DNA from: Microbacterium sp. SORGH_AS_0969
GTDB taxonomy: Bacteria; Actinomycetota; Actinomycetes; Actinomycetales; Microbacteriaceae
Length of the DNA: 64,000 nucleotides
Assembly (NCBI RefSeq): GCF_030818255.1
Contig: NZ_JAUTAG010000001.1
Span: forward strand, 1,984,001 to 2,048,000
Direction: 5' to 3'
Below, piece after piece: positions 54,300 to 63,560 of the stretch (position 1 is the stretch's first letter; the number at the start of each line of letters is the position of its first letter). Made by a program: the position numbers and the translations under genes. Under the pieces are notes generated by a model. That model made no database searches. It was not told the DNA's origin and saw only the letters and a list, made by a program, of their open reading frames with translations.

Positions 54300-55583
54300 T
54301 CAGCGCGAGGCGGCGGCGTTGACGGCGTCGACGATGCCCTGCGGCGTGCCCTTGCCGGCGAACAGGTCCACCACGGCGACGTTCAGCGCGTTGCCGACGT
54401 TCTGGCCGTAGAGCGTGTCGAGCCACACCGACACATAGGGGGCGTCGGTGTACGCCTGCAGTGCCGACTGCAGGGCGGGAGTGGTGACGGCATCCGTCGC
54501 CTCGTTCGAAGCGGGGATGGTCTGGAACGCGGCGGCGTAGTTCTCCTGGTTCTCCTTGTTGACGAGGAAGTTCAGGAAGTCGGTGCACTGCGCGGGAGCG
54601 TTGACCCAGCACGAGTAGCCGTCGACGCCGCCCATGATGGCGCCCTTCTCGCCCTTGCCGCCCGGGACCTCGGGGAACGGGAACCAGCCGAGGTCGGCCA
54701 GGGGCTTCTCGTCGGGGGTCAGCGAGGCGATCACGCCGGGGTTCCACGCGCCCATGAGCTCCATGGCGGCCTGGTGGTTGGCGAGCAGGCCCGCCGAGGA
54801 TCCGGCGCCCTGCTGCGCGGCGGTGGTGAGGAAGCCCTCGTTGAACGGCTGGGTCTTCAGGAACGACTCGAGGTTCTCGCCGGCCTGCAACCAGCAGGGG
54901 TCGTCGAAGCTGCGGCTCTGGGCGGCCTCGTCGAGCACGTCCTTCGAGCACGCGCGCAGCGCGAAGTTGTAGTACCAGTGCGCGGCGGGCCAGGCGTCCT
55001 TGGCACCGACCGCGATCGGGGCGACGCCCGTCGCGCGGATCTTCGCGTCGGCGGCCTCGAGGTCGGAGATGGTCGCGGGGGCCTCGGTCACCCCGGCGGC
55101 GGTGAGGAGGTCCTGCGCGGTGAAGATGCCGGAGGGGAGCACGGCGACGGGCATGCCGTAGTTCTTGCCGTCGACCTCGAACGCGTTGAGTGAGGTGCCG
55201 AGCGCGCTCTTGGCATCCGCGGAGATCTTGTCGGTGAGGTCCATGACCTGGCCGGCCGCGACGATGTCGGCGAGCTTGCCGCCGCCGCGGGCCATGAACA
55301 GGTCGGGGGCATCTCCGGCGTTGAGGGCGGTCTGGAGCTTGCCGTCCATCTCCTCGTTCTGCACGGCCTGAATCTCGACGGTGACGCCGGGGTTCGCCGC
55401 TTCGAAGGCCGCGGCGGTGTCTTCCCAGTATTTCTTCCCGTCGCCGGTGGTGGAGTTGTGCCACAGCGTCAGCGTGACCGAGCTGTCGGCGTTCTGGCCC
55501 CCGCCGCCGCCGGCGCAGCCGCCGAGCGCGAGGGTGCCGGCGACGGCGAGAGCCGCTCCGGCGAGGATTCTGCGCGTGTTCAT
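54300..55583 (-). CDS. Carbohydrate ABC substrate-binding lipoprotein
   Basis: A 427-residue extracellular family 1 binding protein. Signal peptide with lipobox LGGC (C23), then VTLTLWHNSTTGDGKKYWEDTAAAFEAANPGVTVEI, the standard CUT1 start. Trp and Tyr residues (AAHWYYNFAL, LMGAWNPGV) likely stack on sugar rings. With a GH3 enzyme in the operon, beta-linked di- or oligosaccharides such as cellobiose or xylobiose are the probable ligand. Confidence 0.95.
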   Translation of the reverse strand: MNTRRILAGAALAVAGTLALGGCAGGGGGQNADSSVTLTLWHNSTTGDGKKYWEDTAAAFEAANPGVTVEIQAVQNEEMDGKLQTALNAGDAPDLFMARGGGKLADIVAAGQVMDLTDKISADAKSALGTSLNAFEVDGKNYGMPVAVLPSGIFTAQDLLTAAGVTEAPATISDLEAADAKIRATGVAPIAVGAKDAWPAAHWYYNFALRACSKDVLDEAAQSRSFDDPCWLQAGENLESFLKTQPFNEGFLTTAAQQGAGSSAGLLANHQAAMELMGAWNPGVIASLTPDEKPLADLGWFPFPEVPGGKGEKGAIMGGVDGYSCWVNAPAQCTDFLNFLVNKENQENYAAAFQTIPASNEATDAVTTPALQSALQAYTDAPYVSVWLDTLYGQNVGNALNVAVVDLFAGKGTPQGIVDAVNAAASR

Positions 55584-55685
55584 GTGATTCCCGTTTCTCT
55601 TCGTCGAGGTGCGTCCTCGGGGACGCGCGGTGGTCGTCGGCAGCGATGCCGTATCCAGGGCGTGTGCTGCGCCCCGGGTCTGAGC

Positions 55686-55727
55686 AGTGTCGCCCGGTCG
55701 CGAACGCTCGTCAAACGTTTTCGAAAA
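55686..55727. promoter_or_regulatory. Promoter and LacI operator of the GH3/ABC operon
   Basis: On the minus strand TTGACG (55714-55709), 17 nt, then GACACT (55691-55686) could be the promoter. The palindrome TTTTCGAAAA (55718-55727) directly upstream is AT-rich for this DNA and lies between the ABC operon and the divergent LacI gene. Confidence 0.55.
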
Positions 55728-55753
55728 TGATTTCCACGCTAGGGTCGGATGCC

Positions 55754-56755
55754 ATGACCCGACGCGCCACCATCCACGACGTCGCCGCGGCGGCCGGTGT
55801 CTCGGTGGCCACGGTGTCGAAAGCCGTCAACGGGCGGTACGGCGTCTCGCCCGAGACGGTGAGCCGCGTTCTGGATGCCGTGAAGACCCTCGGCTACGAA
55901 TCGAGCCTCGTCGCGAGCAGCATGCGGTCGCGCAAGACGGGCGTCGTCGGGGTGCTCGTCGCCGCGATCGAGCCGTTCTCGGCAGAGATCCTGAAGGGCG
56001 TCGGGGGAGCGCTGTCGGGCACCGGGTACGACCTGCTCGCCTACAGCGGATCGCGCCGCGAGGGCGAAGGGTGGGAGCGGCGATCGCTCAGCCGCCTCAG
56101 CGGAACTCTCATCGACGCCGCGATCATCGTGACGCCGACGGTCGTCAACGTCACGAGCGATGTGCCGATCGTCGCGATCGACCCGCACACGGGCCGCGCC
56201 GACCTCCCCACGGTCGAGTCCGACAGCTTCACCGGCGCGCAGCAGGCCGTGCACTACCTCGCCCAGCTCGGTCACCGCCGCATCGGCTTCATCGCGGGCC
56301 GCCCGGATCTACGGTCGGCCGTGGCCCGTGCGTCCGGGTACCGGGAGGGGCTCTCGGCCGCCGGCATCCCGTTCGATCCCGCCCTCGTCGGCGTCGGGAG
56401 GTACGAGCAGGACGTCGCGCGCGAGGCCGCCGACGCCATGCTGTCGCTCGACGACCCGCCGACCGCTGTCTTCGCCGCGAACGACCTGTCGGCCCTGTCG
56501 ATCATCGACGTCGCGGCCGAGCGTGGACTGCGCGTACCCGACGACCTCTCGGTGGTCGGGTTCGACGACGTGCCCGAGGCCGCGCGCGCACAGCCCGCGC
56601 TCACGACCGTGCGTCAGCCGATGAAACGCCTCGGGGCCGAGGCCGTGCGGATGGTGCTCGCTCTCCTCGCGGGCGAAGACCTCCCCGAGACGCACGTGCT
56701 TCTGCCGACGCGGCTCGTCGCCCGCGGCACGACGGCTCCGCCGCGCCCGCGCTGA
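55754..56755 (+). CDS. LacI-family regulator of the GH3/ABC operon
   Basis: A 333-residue LacI/GalR repressor with helix-turn-helix ATIHDVAAAAGVSVATVSKAVNG, hinge SLVASSMRSRKTGVVG and ligand domain ending VVGFDDVPEAARAQPALTTVRQP. Divergent from the GH3/ABC operon, it most likely represses it until a beta-linked sugar binds. TAGGGT 8 nt before the ATG suggests leaderless transcription. Confidence 0.93.
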   Translation: MTRRATIHDVAAAAGVSVATVSKAVNGRYGVSPETVSRVLDAVKTLGYESSLVASSMRSRKTGVVGVLVAAIEPFSAEILKGVGGALSGTGYDLLAYSGSRREGEGWERRSLSRLSGTLIDAAIIVTPTVVNVTSDVPIVAIDPHTGRADLPTVESDSFTGAQQAVHYLAQLGHRRIGFIAGRPDLRSAVARASGYREGLSAAGIPFDPALVGVGRYEQDVAREAADAMLSLDDPPTAVFAANDLSALSIIDVAAERGLRVPDDLSVVGFDDVPEAARAQPALTTVRQPMKRLGAEAVRMVLALLAGEDLPETHVLLPTRLVARGTTAPPRPR

Positions 56756-56789
56756 GCGCGGCGTCCCGCCCCGCCCCGCCCCGCCCGTT

Positions 56790-56845
56790 GAGTGTCCAAG
56801 ACACGCCGCAACTCCGCACGCGGTAGCGGCGTGTCTTGGACACTC
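56790..56845. repeat. Palindromic repeat family P, copy C
   Basis: GAGTGTCCAAGACACGCCG and CGGCGTGTCTTGGACACTC are exact complements around an 18-nt centre. It lies between convergent genes and could serve as a two-way terminator. Confidence 0.92.
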
Positions 56846-56864
56846 GACCTGCCGTCGCCGCGGG

Positions 56865-57578
56865 TCAGCGCGCGGCCAGGCGGTACAGCACCTCGGGGCG
56901 TCCGCGCGCGCCGAAGCGGTGCGAGATGTCGACCTCGCCGCGGGCCACGAGCACGTCGAGGTATCGCCGCACCGTCGCGCGAGAGGCACCCGACGCGGCG
57001 GCGATGTCACGCGCGCTCGCCGGTGTCACCGGGTGGAGAGCTGCCCGGATGGTGTGCATGGTCGACTCCGCGAGTCCCTTGGGGAGAAGGGCTTCGGATG
57101 CCACGACCGTGCGCACCGGAGAGGTCACCGGGGAGACCAGCCGGTCGATGTCGCCCTGGCCCATGCTGACGGGCACCTCGGCCGGGCGTTCGGCTCGCCC
57201 GCGGCGGTACTCTTCGAGCCGGTTCACGAAGGCCTCGCGGGTGAAGGGTTTGGCGAGGTAGCCGACGACGTGCGCGGCCGCGGCCTGGCGGATCGTCAGG
57301 GTGTCGCGCGCGGAGCTGATCACGAGCACGTCGACGTCCCACTCCCGCACGAGCCGCAGGCGGTGCAGCACTTCGACGCCGCTGAAATCGGGGAGGTTCA
57401 TATCGAGCAGCACGAGATCCACGTCGCTCCCCGCGGCGAGGGCCGCTCCCGCGGCACCCGTCCGCGCGGTCCCCACGAGGCGGAACCCGGGCAGTGCCTC
57501 GAGATACGCGGTGTGCAACCGCACCACCGCGGGGTCGTCGTCGACGATGATCGTGCGGATCACGGCATCCGGACTCAT
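56865..57578 (-). CDS. CitB/DctR-type response regulator
   Basis: A 237-residue regulator. Receiver domain with acidic pair D13/D14, phospho-acceptor D59 (LVLLDMNLPDFSG) and lysine in YLAKPF. The C-terminal DNA-binding part (PASARDIAAASGASRATVRRYLDVLV) is the winged helix of the CitB/DcuR family. Its ATG overlaps the stop of the sensor gene. It should activate the divergent tctCBA genes on sensing di- or tricarboxylates. Confidence 0.95.
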   Translation of the reverse strand: MSPDAVIRTIIVDDDPAVVRLHTAYLEALPGFRLVGTARTGAAGAALAAGSDVDLVLLDMNLPDFSGVEVLHRLRLVREWDVDVLVISSARDTLTIRQAAAAHVVGYLAKPFTREAFVNRLEEYRRGRAERPAEVPVSMGQGDIDRLVSPVTSPVRTVVASEALLPKGLAESTMHTIRAALHPVTPASARDIAAASGASRATVRRYLDVLVARGEVDISHRFGARGRPEVLYRLAAR

Positions 57579-58804
57579 CCCCGCACCCCCGCGTGCGGCA
57601 GCTCAACCGTGAACCGCGCCCCACCCGACGCCGACCGGCCGACCGTGACCGAGCCTCCGCGCGCGCCCGCGATGCGGCGCACGAGGTCGAGCCCCACGCC
57701 CCTGCCCGCGGCGGCCTTCGAGCTGACCCCGCGGTCGAAGATCCGGGCCACGTCGGCCGGCGCGACGCCGGGCCCGTCGTCGGCGACGTCGATCGTCAGC
57801 CGCTCGTCGCCCGCGAGCACGAGCACGTCGATGTGTCCGTCGCCGCCGGCCGCCTCGGCGGCATTGCGCACGAGGTTTCCCACGATCGTCAGCACCTCGT
57901 CGTCGACGCTTCCGCGCGGGACGAGGCTCGCGGTGTCCACGCGTAGTCCCGCGAATTCCGAGGCCAGCCCCTCGAGCAGCGCCCGCAGCGCCGGATCATC
58001 GATGGGGAGACCGGATGCCACGGGCGCGAGCCCGCCGATGTAGGTCAGCGCCTCGCCGGCCTCGCCCTCGGCCACGAGACCGCGGATCACGTGCAGGCGC
58101 GTGTGGAACTCGTGCGTCTGCTCGCGCAGAGCGCCGGAGATGCGCCGCTGCGTCTCGAGCTCGCGGGCGTCGGCTTCGAGGCGTCGCACGCGTCGGCGCA
58201 GCGCCGCGGTGAGCAGCCCGCTGAGCACGACGCCCAGCACGATCGAGCCGACCACCCAGGGCAGCATCCCCCCGACCGCTTCGTCGAAGCTGCGCGAGAT
58301 CTCCGACTCCAGCACCCCGACCGAAGCGGTGCCCACCACGGCGTCGGCCGCACGCACCGGCACCTTTGCCCGCAGGCTCGGCCCGATGGTCCCTATCTCG
58401 GTGCCGAGGAACGTCTCTCCGGCCAGCACCGCGGTGGCATCCGTCGACACCGTCCGTCCGCGTTCGGCGGGATTCGGGTGGGTGAGCCGGATGCCGCGGA
58501 CATCGGTGACCACGACATAGTCGACCCCGGATGCCGCGGCGACGACGTCGGCGAGCGGCTGGAGGTCGGCGGTGGCTGCGGCGGTGTCGAGCAGCACCGC
58601 ACGCTGCACCTGGTCGAGCTCGACGAGGCTCCTCGCGACGTCGAGAACGCGTTCTTCCGTCGCGGCGCGGATGCTGCGCTCCTGAACCGACATGGCGACC
58701 AGGGTCGTCGCGAGCACGCAGACCAGGACGACGGTGCACTGCAGGGCGAGCAGGACGGCGAGGCGCACGCGCACGGGCGCGCGATCGGATCGGGTGATCG
58801 GCAT
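57575..58804 (-). CDS. CitA/DcuS-type sensor histidine kinase
   Basis: A 409-residue membrane sensor. Helix 1 (about 13-39), an extracellular PASTA-free PAS-like CitA domain (about 45-180), helix 2 (about 182-203), then the phospho-acceptor H231 in REQTHEFHTRLHVIRGL, followed by N, G1 and G2 boxes (NLVRNAAEAAGG, DVADDGPGV, GRGVGLDLVRRI). CitA proteins usually have Asn two residues after HEF; here it is Thr. GAGGAGG precedes the chosen ATG at 58804. It senses an external carboxylate. Confidence 0.94.
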   Translation of the reverse strand: MPITRSDRAPVRVRLAVLLALQCTVVLVCVLATTLVAMSVQERSIRAATEERVLDVARSLVELDQVQRAVLLDTAAATADLQPLADVVAAASGVDYVVVTDVRGIRLTHPNPAERGRTVSTDATAVLAGETFLGTEIGTIGPSLRAKVPVRAADAVVGTASVGVLESEISRSFDEAVGGMLPWVVGSIVLGVVLSGLLTAALRRRVRRLEADARELETQRRISGALREQTHEFHTRLHVIRGLVAEGEAGEALTYIGGLAPVASGLPIDDPALRALLEGLASEFAGLRVDTASLVPRGSVDDEVLTIVGNLVRNAAEAAGGDGHIDVLVLAGDERLTIDVADDGPGVAPADVARIFDRGVSSKAAAGRGVGLDLVRRIAGARGGSVTVGRSASGGARFTVELPHAGVRG

Positions 58805-58946
58805 CGGCACCTCCTCGTGCACGTCGCTTCGGGACCGGATGGTCGTGAGCATCAAAGAGCGCAAAGCCCCTCGAACGCGCCACCGGGGGAGAGGCGCTGA
58901 CAACCTAGCTTCTCATCCGGAAACGACGATGTCCCGGGAGGGCTTG

Positions 58947-59975
58947 ATGCAGCATCCGACGCCAGCAGAGGCGCAGCACCCCGCGCGCTCACCTCGACGC
59001 CGCCTCGTGACGGGGGTCGTGGTGGGTGTGGCCGCGGCGGCACTGTTCGTGACGGCGGGTCTCAGCGCCGCCGCGACCGGCGGGGTCGCCAACCCCCGCA
59101 CGAAGCTCACCATCGTGGCTCCCGCTGCGCCCGGCGGAGGGTGGGACACCTTCGGTCGCGAAGCACAGCAGGTCATGCGCGAAGAGGGCATCGCCGGAGC
59201 CGTGCAGGTGATGAACATCCCCGGAGCCGCCGGCACGATCGGTCTCGGCGCCGTCGCCGAGATGGGCGACAGGCACGACATCATGCTCGTGACCGGAGGC
59301 GTGATGGTGGGTGGGGTCATCGTCAACCGGTCGCCCGTGAGCCTCGAGGACGTGCGGCCCATCGTGCGTCTCGCCGACGATTTCAACGTGCTCGTCGTGC
59401 CCGGCGACTCGCCCTTCCAGACCCTCGACGACTTCATGCAGGCATTCCTCGCCGACCCCGAGGGCACCGCGATCGCGGGCGGATCGCTCGGCGGCATCGA
59501 CCACCTCCTCGCCGGCATGCTCGCCCAGCAGGGTGGCATCGACCCGCAGCGCGTGAACTACCTCGCCTACCCGGGTGGCGGCGAGGTCGTCACCTCGCTG
59601 CTGTCGCACACGACGCAGGCAGGACTCTCCGGATACAACGACTTCCGCGACCAGATCGAGTCGGGCAACCTCCGTGCCCTCGCGCTGTCGGCCGAGGAAC
59701 CGCTCGACGACGTCGATGTGCCGACCTTCCGCGAGCAGGGCGTCGACGTGGCGATGTCGAATTGGCGCGGGCTGGTCGCGCCTCCGGGCATCGACGACGA
59801 GGTGCACGCGGAGCTCGTGGCCATGGCATCCGAGATGCGGGAGACCGAGGCCTGGCAGGAAGTGCTCACCCGCAACAGCTGGGTCGACAGCTTCCTCGCC
59901 GGTGACGAGTTCGCCGCCTACCTGTCGGATGAGACCGAACGTACGACCGCGATCATGAAGGAGCTGGGCCTGTGA
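58947..59975 (+). CDS. tctC: Tripartite tricarboxylate transporter substrate-binding protein
   Basis: A 342-residue extracytoplasmic receptor of the TctC/Bug family. An Arg-rich start and hydrophobic segment (VVVGVAAAALFVTAGLSAAA) give a membrane anchor or signal peptide; then LTIVAPAAPGGGWDTFGR, NIPGAAGTIGL and GGSLGGIDHLLAGM match the family's carboxylate-binding loops. The ATG at 58947 is preferred over one at 58929 as GGGAGGG lies just upstream. It hands citrate-like acids to TctAB. Confidence 0.95.
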   Translation: MQHPTPAEAQHPARSPRRRLVTGVVVGVAAAALFVTAGLSAAATGGVANPRTKLTIVAPAAPGGGWDTFGREAQQVMREEGIAGAVQVMNIPGAAGTIGLGAVAEMGDRHDIMLVTGGVMVGGVIVNRSPVSLEDVRPIVRLADDFNVLVVPGDSPFQTLDDFMQAFLADPEGTAIAGGSLGGIDHLLAGMLAQQGGIDPQRVNYLAYPGGGEVVTSLLSHTTQAGLSGYNDFRDQIESGNLRALALSAEEPLDDVDVPTFREQGVDVAMSNWRGLVAPPGIDDEVHAELVAMASEMRETEAWQEVLTRNSWVDSFLAGDEFAAYLSDETERTTAIMKELGL

Positions 59976-60613
59976 CCGAACCGTCCACCCTCACCACGGG
60001 GTCGCTGCGCGTGCAGCGCACGCCCCGCTGGTACACCGGCCGCAGCGAGCTGGTGGTCGTCGCCGGGGTCTTCGTGCTCGCCGGGTTCATGACCTACGGC
60101 ACCGCCACCATGCAGGTGCCGGCCGACGTCGCCTTCCCCGGTCCGCAGTTCTTCCCGATGCTCGTCAGCTGTTTCCTCTGGCTCGCAGGCATCGGGCTGC
60201 TGATCGAGGTGCTGCGCACGAGTCGCCGTGCGCACGTCGCCGACGACCCCGTCGAGATCTCGAACGAGATGCTCGAAGACCTCGGGGCGATCGACGCGAC
60301 GGGTGAGATCCGCATCGTCTCGCCCGAGGACGTGGCGTCGACCGCGAAGCCGGCCGCCGTCGACTGGCGCACTCTGGGCGTGACGGTCGCCGCTCTCGCC
60401 GGTTTCATCGTCGTGCTGCCGGTGCTCGGCTGGATCCTCTCGGCCGCCGCGCTCTTCTGGGCCATTTCGTGGGCCTTCGGCAGTCGCCGTCCCCTGCTCG
60501 ACATCGGGGTCTCGGTGATCGTGTCATCCCTCGTCCAGCTCGCGTTCGGGGCGGGTCTGGGCCTGTCGCTTCCCGCCGGCATCCTGGAAGGACTCTCGCC
60601 GTGGATCAGCTGA
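59972..60613 (+). CDS. tctB: Tripartite tricarboxylate transporter small membrane subunit
   Basis: A 213-residue TctB protein with four hydrophobic helices and an acidic loop between the second and third (NEMLEDLGAIDATGE), longer than usual. FPGPQFFPMLVS is the family's conserved start. GTG start, 4-nt overlap with tctC; its 3' end overlaps tctA by 13 nt. Confidence 0.93.
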   Translation: MTEPSTLTTGSLRVQRTPRWYTGRSELVVVAGVFVLAGFMTYGTATMQVPADVAFPGPQFFPMLVSCFLWLAGIGLLIEVLRTSRRAHVADDPVEISNEMLEDLGAIDATGEIRIVSPEDVASTAKPAAVDWRTLGVTVAALAGFIVVLPVLGWILSAAALFWAISWAFGSRRPLLDIGVSVIVSSLVQLAFGAGLGLSLPAGILEGLSPWIS

Positions 60614-62157
60614 TCAACCTCGCCGACGGGTTCGCGGTCGCCTTCACACCGCAGAACCTGCTCTTCCTCGTCATCGGGGCCATCCTCGGCACGGCCGTGG
60701 GCGTGCTCCCGGGCCTCGGCTCGGCGATGGCCGTGGCTCTCCTGCTCCCCGTCACCTTCAGCCTCGACCCCACGGGCGCGTTCATCATGTTCGCCTCGAT
60801 CTACTTCGGTGGTCTGTTCGGCGATTCGACCGCCGGCATCCTGCTCAACACCCCCGGCAACTCCTCCGCGATCGCGACGACGTTCGAGGGCCATCGCATG
60901 GCCAAGGACGGCAGAGCGGCCAAAGCGCTCGGCACCTCGGCGATCGGCGCGTTCCTCGGCGGCACGATCGCGTGCGTTCTCGTCGTGTTCTTCGCGCCGT
61001 ACATCGTCGAGCTCGCGAAGGTGTTCGGCCCCGCGGAGTACTTCGCGCTCGCCGTGTTCGCGTTCGTCGCGATCTCGGCCGTCGTCGCCGATTCGATCGT
61101 GCGCGGCCTGGTCGCCCTCGGTCTCGGCTTCGCCCTCGCCCTCGTCGGCATCGACGCGATGACGGGTGCCGAGCGCTTCACCGGCGGAAGCCCGGTGTTC
61201 TTCGACGGCATCTCGATCATCGTGATCACCGTCGGCTTGCTCGCGATCGGCGAGGTGCTGCACGTCGCCGGTCACATCCGCTGCGCGGGCGGACCGGGCA
61301 AGCTCGTCGCCCCGAGCGGCTCGCCGCTGCTGTCGCGCCGCGAGTGGCGTCAGGCTCTGCCCGCGTTCCTGCGCGGCACGGCGTTCGGTGTGCCCTTCGG
61401 AGCGATTCCGGTCGGCGGATCCGAGGTGCCCACGTTCCTCGCGTACGGCACCGAGAAGCGGCTCGCCCGCCGGCGCGGTGACACCGATTTCGGCACCCGC
61501 GGTGCGATCCAGGGCGTTGCCGCCCCCGAGGCCGCGGGCAACGCCACGGCCGGTTCGGCGATGGGCGCGCTGCTGGGACTGGGGCTTCCGACCTCGGCCA
61601 CGGCCGCGATGATGATCGCCGCCTTCCAGCAGTACGGGATGCAGCCGGGTCCGCTGCTGTTCGAGCGCTCCGGCGACCTCGTCTGGCCGCTGCTCGCGAG
61701 CCTCTTCCTCGGCCTCATCATCCTGCTGATCATCAACCTGCCCTTCGCGGCGGTGTGGGCGAAGCTGCTGCTCATCCCGCGCCACTACCTCTACGCGGGC
61801 ATCACGGTCGTCGCGATGCTCGGCGTCTACGCGATCGCCTCGCGCGTGGTCGACCTGTGGCTCGCCCTCGCGATCGGCGTCGTCGGCTTCGTCATGCGGC
61901 GCTTCTCGATCCCGCTCGCGCCCGTGCTGATCGCCGCGATCCTCGGACCCATGGCCGAGACCCAGATGCGCCGCGCCCTCGCGGTATCGGAGGGCGACCC
62001 GACGATCTTCGTCTCGTCGCCGCTGACCGTCGTGCTGTACGCCCTGCTCGCGATCATCGTGACGGTGAGCGTGTTGCAGCACGCCCGCCACGCGCGCCGC
62101 GAGCGCGTCGAGGCCGCCGCCCGCCGCGACGCCCCGGTGCCGGCCGGGCGTCGCTGA
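60601..62157 (+). CDS. tctA: Tripartite tricarboxylate transporter large membrane subunit
   Basis: A 518-residue, about 12-helix TctA channel. GVLPGLGSAMAVALLLPVTF, the duplicated GAIPVGGSEVPTFLAYGTEKR, and APEAAGNATAGSAMGALLGLGLPTSATAAMM are the family signatures. GTG start with GGAAGGA upstream. It completes tctCBA, controlled by the divergent CitAB-like system. Confidence 0.96.
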   Translation: MDQLINLADGFAVAFTPQNLLFLVIGAILGTAVGVLPGLGSAMAVALLLPVTFSLDPTGAFIMFASIYFGGLFGDSTAGILLNTPGNSSAIATTFEGHRMAKDGRAAKALGTSAIGAFLGGTIACVLVVFFAPYIVELAKVFGPAEYFALAVFAFVAISAVVADSIVRGLVALGLGFALALVGIDAMTGAERFTGGSPVFFDGISIIVITVGLLAIGEVLHVAGHIRCAGGPGKLVAPSGSPLLSRREWRQALPAFLRGTAFGVPFGAIPVGGSEVPTFLAYGTEKRLARRRGDTDFGTRGAIQGVAAPEAAGNATAGSAMGALLGLGLPTSATAAMMIAAFQQYGMQPGPLLFERSGDLVWPLLASLFLGLIILLIINLPFAAVWAKLLLIPRHYLYAGITVVAMLGVYAIASRVVDLWLALAIGVVGFVMRRFSIPLAPVLIAAILGPMAETQMRRALAVSEGDPTIFVSSPLTVVLYALLAIIVTVSVLQHARHARRERVEAAARRDAPVPAGRR

Positions 62158-62166
62158 CCCGCCCGT

Positions 62167-62200
62167 CCCGGCCCGGCCTGCCGCGTGCGGCCGGGCCGGG
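62167..62200 (+). terminator. Terminator after tctA
   Basis: A perfect 12-bp stem CCCGGCCCGGCC/GGCCGGGCCGGG with a 10-nt loop, 10 nt past the stop codon. Confidence 0.8.
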
Positions 62201-62216
62201 CCTTCGGCGTCGCGCC

Positions 62217-62295
62217 TGCGGCCGCGTCCCGCCCCGCGGCCGCGTCCCGCCCTGCGGTCGCGTCCCGCCCCGCGTCGCGCCCTGCGGCCGCGCCG
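62217..62295. repeat. 18-bp tandem repeat
   Basis: About four imperfect units of GCGGCCGCGTCCCGCCC[CT] follow the tctA terminator; no gene. Confidence 0.7.
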
Positions 62296-62302
62296 CGCTC
62301 TC

Positions 62303-62364
62303 GTTGAGTGTCCAAGACACGCCGTTATGGCGGCATGCATTACGGCGTGTCCTGGACACTCAAC
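62303..62364. repeat. Palindromic repeat family P, copy D
   Basis: GTTGAGTGTCCAAGACACGCCG and its complement (one mismatch) around TTATGGCGGCATGCATTA; before the glycerate kinase gene. Confidence 0.92.
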
Positions 62365-62432
62365 GGTGGGGCGGGGACGGGCGCGGGCGCAGGGCCCCGG
62401 CACCACGGATGCCGACCGGCTAAAGTCGGCGC

Positions 62433-63551
62433 GTGACCACCGTGCTGCTCGCGCCTGACGGCTTCAAGGGCTCGATCACCGCGGCCGACGCCGCCGCGGC
62501 GCTCGCCGCGGGATGGCGCGACGTCCGCCCCGCCGACGCCACGATCGAACGCCCCATGGCGGACGGGGGAGAGGGCACCGCTGACGCCTTCCTCGCGGCG
62601 GTTCCCGGTGCGCGCCGCATGCCCGTGCGCGTGATCGGTCCGCACGGCCGCGAGGTCGCGGCATCCTGGGTCCTCCTCCCTCCCACCGCCGCCGCGCCGC
62701 ACGGAACGGGGGTGGTCGAGTTGGCATCCACCTCGGGAATCGAGCTGCTGGGCGGCGACCTCCGCCCGCTCGACGCTGACACCCGCGGCTTCGGTGAGGC
62801 GATCGCCGCCGCCCTCGATCACGGCGTCTCGCGGCTCGTGCTCGGCATCGGTTCGAGCGCCTCGACCGACGCCGGATTCGGGGTCCTCACCGCCCTCGGC
62901 GCACGGATCACGGATGCCACCGGCGCCCCCGTCTCGTCCGGCTTGCGGGGTCTGCGCGGCGCCGTCCGCCTCGATCGCTCGGGCTTGCGGCCACCCCCAC
63001 CGGGCGGAGCGACGGTGCTGACCGACGTCCGCAGCCCGCTCGTCGGCGCGACGGGTGCGGCCGCGGTGTTCGGCCCGCAGAAGGGCCTGGTCGACCTCGC
63101 CGAGGCGGACGCCGCCCTCGGGCGCGCCGCCGAGCTGCTCGACACCGACGCTCTCGCACCCGGGGCCGGAGCCGCCGGGGGAACCGGGGCGGCGCTCCAG
63201 GCATGGGGTGCCGAGCTCGTTCCCGGGGCCGAGGCTGTCGCCGAGCTCATCGGGGTGCGCGACGCCGTCGAGCGTGCCGACATCGTGGTCACCGGCGAGG
63301 GCGCGTTCGACGCGAGCTCCGCGGCCGGGAAGGTCCCCGGCCGTCTCGCGGCCCTCGCCGGAGACCGTCCGGTGCTGCTCGTCGCGGGGCGGATCGCTCC
63401 GGATGCCGACACGTCGATGTTCCGCACCACGGTCGCGCTCGCCGATCTGGCGGGATCCCCCGCCGCCGCGCTCGCCGACCCCGCCCGGTGGCTGCGCACC
63501 GCGGGCCGCGCGCTCGCCGAGCGGCTCGGTGCAGCCCCACGAGCTCGTTGA
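62433..63551 (+). CDS. Glycerate kinase
   Basis: A 372-residue glycerate 2-kinase of the GarK/GlxK type. LLAPDGFKGSITAADAAAALAAG (with the conserved DSFKG-like loop), MADGGEGTADAF and LGIGSSASTDAGFG are family signatures, followed by VFGPQKGL and VVTGEGAFDASSAAGKVP. It phosphorylates D-glycerate to 2-phosphoglycerate. TAAAGT lies 6 nt before the GTG start, so the mRNA is probably leaderless. It may use glycerate formed from sugar or glycolate breakdown. Confidence 0.95.
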   Translation: MTTVLLAPDGFKGSITAADAAAALAAGWRDVRPADATIERPMADGGEGTADAFLAAVPGARRMPVRVIGPHGREVAASWVLLPPTAAAPHGTGVVELASTSGIELLGGDLRPLDADTRGFGEAIAAALDHGVSRLVLGIGSSASTDAGFGVLTALGARITDATGAPVSSGLRGLRGAVRLDRSGLRPPPPGGATVLTDVRSPLVGATGAAAVFGPQKGLVDLAEADAALGRAAELLDTDALAPGAGAAGGTGAALQAWGAELVPGAEAVAELIGVRDAVERADIVVTGEGAFDASSAAGKVPGRLAALAGDRPVLLVAGRIAPDADTSMFRTTVALADLAGSPAAALADPARWLRTAGRALAERLGAAPRAR

Positions 63552-63560
63552 GCCCGCGCG

